From: Patiria pectinifera
Taxonomy: Eukaryota; Echinodermata; Asteroidea; Valvatida; Asterinidae
Length of the DNA: 64,000 nucleotides
Reading direction: 5' to 3'
Assembly: GCA_029964075.1 (NCBI GenBank)
Contig: CM057149.1
Coordinates: forward strand, 36,538,900-36,602,899
Position numbers and translations under genes: made by a program. The notes under the pieces were generated by a model. It saw only the letters and a list, made by a program, of their open reading frames with translations. It did not search any database and was not told the DNA's origin. This document shows, piece by piece, positions 42,301-54,300 of the stretch (positions are counted from its first letter, which is position 1; each line of letters opens with the position of its first letter).

Positions 42301-45300
42301 GTTGTAAAGAGTGATTGATTCCTGCAGTTATGTGCTTCATAAGCTGAGCATGTGATAGTTTGATATCAAGGTCACATTTGAATATCACAAACTGCAGCCA
42401 TACTACAAAATTTCTCCTCCTGCATTAGCGAAACAAATGAACCTTTCATGGCTACTTATCATGAGGGAAAATCTGTTAACGGCAAAAACGTCTGCATTGA
42501 CGGTTACCCGATTCACGAGTAAGGGAACAATTTTGGTATATCCCGTAACTTAGTATTCTGTTCCTACAGGGTTAGCACCAGGGTTAGTGCCAGGATTCGA
42601 CTTTAGCAGTAGCCCGCTAGCCAAATGCTAGTCAAAACAGCCGCGGGCTGGTCAAACTATACTTTCAGTAGCCCGGCTGGCAAGTCAAAAATTATTGGGC
42701 TACAGCAAAGATGAAATGACATGAAGAAACAAATCATTAAATTCAGAAAGCAAACCTGTATCAATTTGTGTCTAATTTATTAACTGTATTAAGGTTAAAT
42801 TATTAATCTGTTGATGAACAACACTGACAAGATTGCATAGGATACACGTTTTAGATGTATGCACATTCTTTCTCATGAGACACTCTATAAAAGGAAAAAC
42901 ATGCTAGTGAAAATGTCCGCGGGCTAGTTAAGAGTCAGTTTCAGTAGTCCCCCTGGCTAGTGAATAAAAAAGTTAAGGTCAAAACCTGTTAGCGCATATC
43001 TTTGCTATATCTATGACACAGTAGTCGACTTAATTTACATATTCATACATATAATTTACATATTCATAAATATAATTTACATATTCATACATATACAAAT
43101 ATTATAAATAGAGCACTCTGTTCTGCGTGCATGACCTGGAAGCATGCTGGAGAACTATAGGCCAATCAAAACACTGTATCGTCCTGGCAAATAGCAGCTG
43201 ATAAGATTTCAGGATCACTAAGGGCAATGCTCGGCTCTCATTATACAAATTCAAAGATGCACCATATCATGTGACAAATCTCTTTTGTGAGGTTCCAATA
43301 TGAACCGGGGTAACTCAACATTTTAGGCAGTATGTGCTGCCCGTCGTTGTACCTGGGTCAATTGACAAGGAAGTTCGTCCAGGGCGTTATTGCTCAGGTC
43401 CAGCTTCTCCAGGAAGGCAAACTGTTCCATTAACTTGTCCTCTGATCGGGCCAACTGCTGCAGGTCTGTGATGCGATTGGCTGAGAGGTCCAGCAGGTGG
43501 ACGTGGAGATCTAAGGTCTCGGGGACGTCTAGCATGGACTGGCTAAGACGAAGCATGTGTCTGGAGGTTCGACGATTCTCTGAGGGATTATGGAAAGAAA
43601 GTGAAAGGAATATTGCCGATGTGAAGCTATGGTAATGAGGTTTTATGGTAGCCTATTGCCAAAAAAAAGTATAATTTAATATTTGTTAAATATTTGGGTT
43701 TTAAATTCAATGTGTACTATAAACATGTATTTTTAAGGCAAACAAAGGGAAACACAAAGCATTGTCCTCGAGAGTTTAGTAAAACACGACTGGCTGCATT
43801 TGTTTATGGTGTAAATCGAGGACACACACATGCAACATCATCAATGAATCAAGGACAGGAACCAAATCGAGGACAACCTTGATTGGAAAACGTGTACAAA
43901 ACCAATGAGAGCTGTTGCAAAAGAGTATAAACAAACAAAAAAGTGAAGAGGAACAATAGAAAATCCTTGATTTACACCATAAACAAACGGGCATGTGCGG
44001 GATTGTGTATAGGTTCAAGGTGATAATCATACCCATTCGACATGCACTGTTATCTTAAAAATATTGCTGTTTGTGAGCAGGATTGGGCTTAAAAATTGCA
44101 AATAAAACAAATCCATTCCTACTTATTATGGGACTAAGTAAGACTATAGGGAGCAAGTTGAAATTCTGTGATCTGCTTTTGAGACCGAGGTTGAAGTAAA
44201 ACCTAGGAAAGAGGTAGAAAAATGTACATCACAGAGTAATGTCTTAAACTAAAGAGTACACGAGCTGACATGGACGCGCGGGGGCCATAATTATAATTAG
44301 AACATAGTAACGATTGTGAAATACCCGGAGGTGCGCACTTTCAGTGCGTAAAATCTCTGCGTTTTGCCCATTGTCTCTGCATTTTGCTCGTTTTGTGTGT
44401 CTTTGTTGTCACATCTGTGTAGTGCTCGTAGCATAGAGAGTGTGCTCTAGATTTTTAATATAAGTTATCCCGTGAGCGCGAGTGGAACATGGAATAATGT
44501 CGTGCGTCTGTGTCCCACTTACCACGAGACCGAAGGTATGTGGGGCACAATTTATCTTCAAGCAAACCTGACGCAAAAAAGATTGAACACGCACCTTTCA
44601 GTGGTTATCCTATTACACGTGTGTGTTTGTACGGAATGGCGCACACATATTGGAATAGCGCAATACGCACAGTGCGGTATGGACCGTGGCCGTGCTACAT
44701 GGTTATATGTAGCACGGCTTGTTGCCTTGGATCGACCAATCAGGATCGAGGATTCAAGTTTACTTGAAGATAAAGATACATGTAACTCTATGATGCACAT
44801 GTATGCTGCAACCACAGTGTTTAAGGCTGGACACATACTTACTCCTCTGAACGGGAGTACTATGCCACTGTGTGGAGGAAGGAGACGGGGTAGGCACTAC
44901 ATCCGGCATGACACCTGATGGTTGCGAGGGCTCGCTATATTCCATATCTGTGGCGCTGCTGTCACTGACACTGCCGAAGGAGAACAGTCGCCCAGTCTTC
45001 GGTCCTGGGTAAGAAACAAAAAAAGTAGATGAAATTAAATGGTTGAGGACTATTCATTTGCCCTATTTCAGAAATTCATGTGGGACGACCTAGTGGTCTC
45101 CACGGAGTACATCACTGCTTATTATACCATGTTAAAAGATTTTGAAATTTCATTGGTCAGGGAAAGTTCACATTTGACGATCCAAATATCACATTTGACG
45201 ACCCAAGGACCCTGCGGAAAACATCACCTTATGATACCCAGGTACATCACCATGATTGTTCCGAAAGACTTTTGAATATTTCTGTCCACACTGCTCTGTA

Positions 45301-48300
45301 CAATCCTGTTGGCATAGACCCCATAGTCAACATTGACAATGCATGTGTGATGCAGACGCGCATACCAATAAACAAACCATTGAATTTCAGAATTAGAAAT
45401 ATGTAGGGGTGTCAACACAAAACAAAGAATTTGGGTTAGTGAATCGTACTATATTTTATTTATCCTATTGTTATTAATTTTGGAAGACTTAAAACTGTTA
45501 TCAAAATTATGCTGCGGTATAAAAACAAAATTACACTTGTCATCTGTTTTTGAATGTAGTCCATGGGTTTTGTACAATCTAGGGAGATAGTGGCGACCCC
45601 CGGATGTACAAAACACCATGGTCTGCATGCAACAATTGTATAAATACATTGTGTTATGGATACTGTCATTTCATATTTCTAGAATTGTTTAGTCATTCGT
45701 GCCACATGCTTTGTGGATTTTAAAATTCACTGTTCTACATTACAGCAGTCCAAAGTTGTTAAAATGTAACCCTGAACCATTGCCCCAGTCAGTAAATTCA
45801 ATACAAAGATGTGTCACTTGCTTCACAAAAAAAACACACCAAATTATTACTACACATTGGGGGAATGTGGCCAAGTGGTTAGGGTTTGTGACAGAGGGTC
45901 AGGGGTTCGAATCCAGCTACTGGGTATATGTTGTGTCCTTGGGCAAGCCACTTCACCCCTACCTGCCTCTCCCCACCCACAGGGGTGTGAGTGACCACTG
46001 ATAAAAATAGCTGAAAACACCTAAAAATGGTTGAAAAAGCTGAACTTTGGAAATCTCCTAAACTTTTGTACACAGCAAGTGAGGGAAAAAGCTGAAATCC
46101 AAAACAAAACAAAAAGCTGAAATCAGCTTAAAAGCTGAGATTTCACACCCCTTCACCCAAGAGTATGAACGAGTACCGGCATGAGCTGGGAAGTAACCTG
46201 CTATGGACTGGCATCCCACAAGGGCGGATCCAGGGGGGGGCCAAAGGGGGCCATGGCCCCCCCCAAAACAAAACCAATTTTTTTTTTTTTATGTGACATC
46301 GCAATAAAGGCAGGCAATGAGTACACCACCATCTTTTCCTCAAAAAACATTGGTTAAAGTGATCAGAAATTGCCTCAGATCGCACCACAGAGCATCTAGA
46401 ATCCAAAAAAATTTTCGGGGCCCTTAAGCGGGCCCCGAACCCCACGCCGTAATTTTTTTGACCCACTTTTTGGGGGACCAAAATTTTTTTTGGCCCCCCC
46501 CAAAATTGTGTTCTGGATCCGCCCTTGGCATCCCAGGGGAATAGGAGATAAACGCTGGCCTTACGGACAATATTGGCTCGTGACAGACTTTGCTGACTAC
46601 TTACTCTATATTTTGATTACATAATGTGCTGATGTACTCAAGCAAACTTGTACCAAAAACTTAAGTTTCTTCGCACAGACAGAAATATACTTTAGTCTGG
46701 TCTATCATGAGTTGAATTCTTAGAATACGAAACAAGTTAACAGCAACAAAAGTGCCGAAAATCTCAGCTGGAAATTTGGAATTCATACATTACCATACCA
46801 CTGCGTATCATAGGCAATCCAGATGGCAATGGTTTGAATATAGCACTATCAGGTTGGTTGTCATAAACATGCACATCAGTATAAATTATCTCATAGGGTG
46901 TGTTATCATCTTCAGTATGCTAAGCTTATAATGTAGGCTTAATGTCTACATACAGATCTTTCAATCAAATAAAGGCGGATAACAGCTTTTAATGATCACA
47001 GTGATAAAGTGAATGTTAATTTCATCATGTAGTGCACGTTACAGTTATAACCAGGCTACCAGCACAAGGTCATGGTATTGTAAGCTAGTGTTGTAAAGTA
47101 TGCTTTGGTATCCACTTTAGACCCATTCCCTTATCTGGGCTGGAGGGGGTTGGGGCACAGTCAACCCCAAATCTGTCATCTCCACACACATCATGTACCG
47201 TCTCATGCTTATGATTATACGAGTTGCATACTTAACCACTTCACGCCGGGATTGTTTTTCACAAAAGGCAGAATTTGCCAACTTCTGATACAGCCAAACG
47301 CCACAAATACTGATTCGCAAGAGTCATTTCAACAGTATTTGTACATGTCTTGCTGAAACCTCACGTTTCAATACAGGGGGGGCACTGGAGCGTAAATTGT
47401 ACAACAATAGGCCGTGCACAACGGCCAATTCAAGATTAAACACACGGGCCGCCTCCACAGACTTCATGGACTTTGTGTGTGTAAAAAAGACATGAGGGGA
47501 TTAGCATGTTAAGACCTCACCCGGAGGCAAGTCGAGGCAATCTTGACGTCTTAACCCGTCAGCCGTGCCGGTGTAGAAAAACAGCCAGTGCATGTTATCA
47601 CGTCCCCTGACCCCAACTGGTTAAAATCCTACCAAAAGCTGTGTGATAACTACAAAGTTTTTAAAAGCTAGGCCCTGCACACAGTTACTACTCACTAGGC
47701 TGAGAGCTGTCTGAAGGCGACTGGAATTGATCCCCTGCACTCTCCTCGCTCACAGAGAAGGCACCTCGGATCTCACTCTCGGGCTGAAAAACAAACACAA
47801 AGAAAAGGCGAAGCATGACCTTCATAAGTGAGCACATTTTATTCAGATCTAAATATATGGTTACCCAGAGGTTGGTTATATTGCTGGTTGTAGCCAAGGG
47901 CGGATCCAGAACACAATTTTAGGGGGGGGGGGGCCAAAAAAAAATTTGGTCCCCCAAAAAAGTGGGTCAAAAAAATTACGGCATGGGGTTCGGGGCCCAC
48001 TTAAGGGCCCCGAAATTTTTTTGGATTCTAGATGCTCTGTGGTGCGATCTGAGGCAATTTCTGACCACTTTAACCAATGTTTTTTTGAGGAAAAGATGGT
48101 GGTGTACTCATTGCCTGCCTTTATTGCGATGTCGCATTAAAAAAAAATTTAAAAAATTGATTTCGTTTTTTGGGGGGGGGGCCATGGCCCCCTTTGGCCC
48201 CCCCCCCCTGGATCCGCCCTTGGTTGTAGCTATAGCAGTGTGTATCGGGGATCTGTGACGGAGCCTGGACCAGGAGATTTCTCAACGATGTTTGACCATA

Positions 48301-51300
48301 GTTCAAGTTTTTATCATTCTTACTTAAAATCACAAAACGCGTGCTAAATTCATCTTGCAACCATGGACAGTAATGCACAGATCGTAATATATACTTAGGA
48401 TATTTAAAGCCAAACATTTTGACAAAAGAGTCATTTATCAACTTGGGTACCACTATTTATCATGACAAAATCCCATCATCAACAAGTTTCGGAGATGTGA
48501 AAAAGGATAACTAAGCTACTCCAAAATTTAAGTTCAATGTACAGTAAGGCCAAAAAAAAAAAGTCTCCGGTTTCTGGTATGCGCGCGCGTCGCCGTAGCC
48601 ATGCGCATCGGCAAAATGAAAAAGTTTTTTTTCAATGAAAGATGATGTCTCAAAACCGCCAAACTCACTGGTTTGACTGGAATCCTGCTGCTGCACAATT
48701 TTAACGTGTTTTTAGATTGGGTTATGGTCGAGAATAAGCTTTATGTGGCCTCTCTGGACTCCCATATATTTGCACTAAGTTTAGTCGGGCACCATTTGCA
48801 GTCATCAGCACACATTTGAAGCAAAATAATCAGGTAAAAAAAAAAAAAAAAGCCGCGTCGACGCACAACTTTTTGGGCAAGCTCCATACCAGAAACCGGA
48901 GACTTTTTTTTTTGGCCTAAGCTGAGACTTTTTCTTAGTATCTTAAATGTGATTGAATGGTGGAATTGTACAATAAAGTGGTAAGTTATTGGTACAGTAC
49001 TGGACTAAACTCTGTGAAAAGGTATGGTTCTAGAGAGAACCAGTGCCAGTGATGATTCCGACATGTGTACTCTATCCATCTTCAGGGGAATGCTGGCATC
49101 TGGCAACTTGAGACCGGCGCAAAACTCACCTGCGATCTTGAGCGGATATTGACGTAGGACTCGATACTCAGAAGGCTGGGGGACTGAGGACGAGAGGAAC
49201 TCCCAATGGAGAAGGATTCCCTGGCTGAAGTCTGCTCCCTCAGTCCTGGAGAAAAGGGAGATGGGAAACTCTAAAACAAATCCCAACAATATGCATAGTT
49301 CTACAAGAGCTGGCAGTGACTCTACGCCTGTGTGGGATTAATATGTGCAGCGGTGCAAGTATTCAACGTGCAGGCAGAGCTCTAGCATTCATACAGCAAG
49401 TAGAAAATCAGTATCAGTCTTGTGGTGTTAATGCAAGAATAATTGCTGCAAATTAACAGTTTGTATACTCATGGAGCACGTGTGGTCTAGTGGTAGAGCA
49501 CATGATTCATGATCGTGAGGTTGTCGGTTCGAGCCCCGCCATGGCCATGCGTGTTGTGCCCTTGAGTAAGGCGCTTTCCTCAATTACTCCTCTCAACCCG
49601 GGTGTTAAATGGGTGCCGGCATTATTAAATGCTGGGAAGGTAACAGACTCGCTGTGGAGGTGTGGCATTTCATGGACTCGAGTCTGGCCCAATCGCTTTG
49701 AAAGAGAGATGGGCACTCCGTTCCTGTGAACACAGGTTCGTCCCCCTTTTTTTCTTCTTTATTATTTTTATTTATGTTCATGGGTCCTTCTCAGCTCAAC
49801 TTAAAGGGAATATACATTTGCAAACATCGAAAAATAAAACTACCACGTTTTTAAGACATACCTTACTAGGATGTTGGTAAATGACAGTCTAAAGCATCCT
49901 GTAAAATGGTATTTTTGTATACATTTCCAACGGTGGTCGGCCTACCACCGTTGGAAAAACCTAACTATATTTCAACTACTGCTCCAAATTTACCTTTATC
50001 AGTTCAAATATTGTTTGGTATTGGTTACATGTTCATGAACGGGTGCAGGCCAGCTAGACTGGTTCCCTTACCTTACAATTTTCTGGCAACTATAAATTGA
50101 TCCATTTCATCTTTAGTGGAGTCAGGGAATCAGACTCCTTGAACATTTTTGTTTTTCTTGGTTTTTCCAGCATTTTCGAACAAAAAACTTCAAACATGTC
50201 AGTGTAACAATATTTGATATATTATACTAACCCCTCAAATACTCCATTTCTGAAAATTACAGCAAAAGCCAATGATGTACATTCCCTTTAATCTGAGAAC
50301 CTCCAGGTAATAACATTTCCATTCCCCAAATAGCAGTTCCAATAGTAGAAACTCACAAGAATTTAAGGCCATACGTGATTACATGTATAGGGGAGTCAAA
50401 AAGAAAGTGACCAAATTAGATGAAAAGAAAATTACATGTGGCTCATTCCATTTCATGAAAATTTCACGTAATTTGCATACTCTATTCCCCAAGTTCTGTC
50501 TATTTAATGAAAAGATCACAAACTTCAGCTGCCCACCACTGATCATTTACCGTTTCACGAACTGATGAATACCCATTAAATACAATGAAACATGGACGTT
50601 TTCCAACCTCCATGAATGAACGTCTTGACTCAAATGATTAAAATCTCCTTTGTATTTTAATGCCTGTGTGTAATCTGTAATTCTCACTCAGCTCAATAGC
50701 TTCCAATGGCATTCCACGGACAGCTGTAACATTTGATTTAGTAAACCATGCATAACTTTGGACAGCGTGGATCACTTTCAGTAATGCTTATTTTTTTTCA
50801 GATGAGTGGAAGAACATGCTCTTTTAAGACATACTTCATCCGTGTATCAAATTTAATTGCTTTTAAAAAAAGAAAATCATTAATCCAGATAGCTTTCTTT
50901 TTGACTCGCCCTGTAGTCCAGAAACTATGGTTTCAAAATGAAGCATTATCTTCCATTTTCATTAATGCTGACTTAAGATTCTGTTTGGCTTATTTCTTTG
51001 GGTTTTTTTTGGGGGGGGGGGATTGGTAAATTACTTTCCTATCTACTCCAATATTGAAGAAGAGGGTCAAATGCACGGGCTCTTAAGTTAATAAAAGAGC
51101 TAATGTTTCTTCCGACTGTATAAAACCAAGCCCATGACACACCACAACACGCATGACAACCACAGCACTAGGGCACATATAGACTAATTCAGTGACATCA
51201 ATTACTGAGGCGGAACCATGCTCCATAGGCCAACAGGGTGACCAAAATGTGCGCACCTTGAGTGAGATAGGGTGAAATAAAAAGAAATCAAGGATATAAT

Positions 51301-54300
51301 CAGCTGAGGGTTTACGGGTCACCAAGGCCCCAAAAGCAACGTAGGGTCTATGGTATATGTTTGTATTGCTAAAGACACCCCTTACAAATAATTTCATTGG
51401 TTGTTAATGTTTAGAGGTTAAAACACCTTGACAGTAAACTCTCAAGATTATATCCAGATTGCAGCGGGATTCTTTAAAAGTCCCGATATTAGGATCAATC
51501 TCGACAAAAAATCCTGAAATCGCACAAAATTCCGGACGAATCTCACCCCTGTACATTGCACGCAACAAATGTGTCAGCATGATTCCGCATCAGTAATGAC
51601 TTGTAATTTTTTTTCACATGATTAGACTTTATTTGAACAATACAAAATAAAATCCCACACCATAGTTACGGGAACTTCACCGGGAGGTGCTGTGAGATAT
51701 TAGAGACGTTAAGTTACGAGTTTTTCACGTACTTGAAGTTTCACGTTCCTTTTTGTGTACGCAGAAGAGGGTTTAAGTGGAACATTTCTAGAATCCATGA
51801 ACGTTCACTAACATTTGGGAGAACTGTTCAACGATGAATGTTTTAAAAACACTGATGACTACTTATGTTTAACCCTAACCTTCCAAAATCCTCTTTGAAA
51901 AATGGAGGACTTTGTAGGATTGAGGCAATTATGTCAAATAGTGTGTAGCTGATTTGGGAGGATGCACTGTGTTACGGTATTAGGCCGGACCTTGTGTTGT
52001 TTATGCTCCGCCGTGCATAAATTTAGGCCCTTATCATTTTTGAAATTGTCCGCACTGCTCCAGGATGTCACTGGCTCTGCCTCAACATATTGACAGTGAT
52101 TGCCGGAGGATTTTGCAGGATTAAAGCAATGGTCACCCTTCCAAGGACCACATTCAAAAAATAAAAGAGGATTTTGGAGGATTGAGGCTGCATCCAATTT
52201 TTACATGGAGGCAGTTGGCGGATTTGGCAGGATTTAGGTTGCATCCTAGCAAAAATGCCTGAGGACTTAGGTTTAATGGGATAGTATTCTCAGGTCTATG
52301 AAGATTGTTTGAACTCTCATAAAATGTCATCTTGCTTGAGAAATGAAGAGGCCATCTCCTTTCTTTCTTAATGTTACAAAGAACGCAAAAAACACTCCGT
52401 TGGCATTGTGTACAGCAAGCCAACAGTTACATGTGCCTTGCCAATGCACTTGATATTCACACACACATAGTCCGAAACGAACAAGTTCTTGCAAAAACTC
52501 GTAACGTAACCTCTCTGCTGTTAATACTACCTCGTTGTAGGCTTTCAAGACAGCGTGGGTCGTCAGGATTTATGGGCAGGTTGGCGCTGCTCAGCGACTT
52601 GCGCCAAGGCACAAAGCTGCTGGAGACCTTGCGTATCATGTCCATCTCACCAGCCGACCGCTGACGTCGTCGGTTCATGGCTTTGGTCAGGTTATCCACC
52701 TCCGAGTCTTGGGAGTGGGTTTTGGGGTAAGGTGCAAGTTGGGAAGAAGAAGTTGCAAAGGTATTAAAAAGCAAAGTGTTAGTCTAAGATAGTGCAAAAG
52801 TAGACCGTTCACACTTAAAAACTTTTTTTTTTGCTTCAGCAAGCTTTTCACACTTTGAAAGGTTATATGCAACATTTGCAAACATCAAAAAACAAAAGCA
52901 CCAAATAATTATGAAATACCTTACTTGACTGTAAGTGAATAGTCTCAAGCATTCTGTGAATTCATGGCACCTGGTGTGCTGTCATTTTCAAGAAGTGGAA
53001 TTTTTGTATCTTTTTTGCATCTGTATCAATTTTATTGGAAATTTTTTTTTTTCAAATACTGCCCCCAATTTACCAAATTTAAGTTAGTCCACATTTTGTT
53101 TGCAATCGGTTACACATCCGTGAATGGGTGCAAGCCAGCCTGACAATTCCCCGACATTTAAATAAATTGTTCCGTTTCATCCAAGTAGGGTCAGGGAACC
53201 AGACAACAAGAACATAATTTTTTCTTGATTTTTCCAGCATCTATGAACACAAAACTCTAAACAGGTCAGTGTAACAATATTTGCTGTGAAACATTTACCC
53301 CCAAATCTAGCGATTTCTGAAAATTACAGCAAAAGCAAATGTTGTATATCACCTTTAAGCATGTTAAGTTTGAACTGGTCCATCAAATCAAAAGTGGAAG
53401 ACTAAAAAAATAATAACTTCGGCAACAAATTATGTGGATTACACTAATAGTTTTTAGATTATACTAAGATATTCTTTGAAATTTAAATTATAAGTCATTG
53501 ACTAGCTACTATACCTCAGTGCCAAAATGAGTTACCACTGGTGTCGTATCCCAACATAGAAGAGATTAAAATAGAGTGCATCTCAAGGAAAAAGCAGTGC
53601 TCTTGTTAGATTGCAGAAAAATTACATTAATATACTATCAACTTTGCTTGTTAATAAAGCCGTGCTGCGTGGGTTAGCTTGCTCAGCTAGTCTGCCACAC
53701 AAATCTGGTGCTTCGTACAACAAAAACATTGCAAAACGACAACGAAAATCCAATAAAACAAGAAACTTGGTACAGAAAATGAGACATTGACTGCTTGTGT
53801 AGGACAACCTGAAATGTCAGTTTTTGGGAAGACTTAAATTTATGATGGAGTACAATTCAGAAGAATAAAGAGAAGTACAGTGTTTAAATTGTGCATTATC
53901 ACAACTTCTGGACTGATTGGTTGTAGCATGAATGCATTTAAGGTCAAGCCCTTCCTGTGTCCCTGAGCATGACGTACTACTTTAATAGCTTCCCCGTTCC
54001 AAAGAACAAAAAGAATGGACATTTGATTTCCCAAAAGACCAAAGGGGAGGGGTGGGGGTCTCGTGGGGCTTGAGCCCGCCCCCCGCCACCCCCCAGGTTG
54101 TCTATTATTTGTTCTGTTTTGGGTTTTTTGTGTGTTTTTTTAGTCCCACGATTTGACCTTTGTGACAGGTATGTGACCTATTAGTAGTATAATAGGGGTG
54201 TAAGTGGCACCACCAACATCCAAATAGTCTGTTCCTTCCCCAAACAAACAAAAATCATTTTGTTTGCGGCCAACATTTTGGGTAAAATGTTTTGAAACAA

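Larger units (their letters stand above)
45858..46600 (+). mobile_element. tRNA-derived SINE split by two DNA-transposon insertions
   Basis: Same family as the SINE at 10445: GTGGTTAGGGTTTGTGACAG, B box GGTTCGAATCC at about 45904, then GGGCAAGCCACTTCACCCC. It is interrupted at 45981-46152 by an element with AGGGGTGTGA ends and again at 46219-46527 by a hAT-like MITE. It then resumes with GGGGAATAGGAGATAAACGC and ends in GGCTCGTGACAGAC. The order of nesting shows the SINE is the oldest of the three. Confidence 0.8.

Noticed and set aside
48170..48210. Poly-G/poly-C runs as assembly artefacts
   Set aside because: They recur at the same internal position in both hAT-like MITE copies, so they belong to the element, though exact run lengths are unreliable.
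49464..49540. Possible tRNA gene (TGGTCTAGTGGTAGAGCA)
   Set aside because: No 3' acceptor strand; the sequence continues into a typical SINE body.
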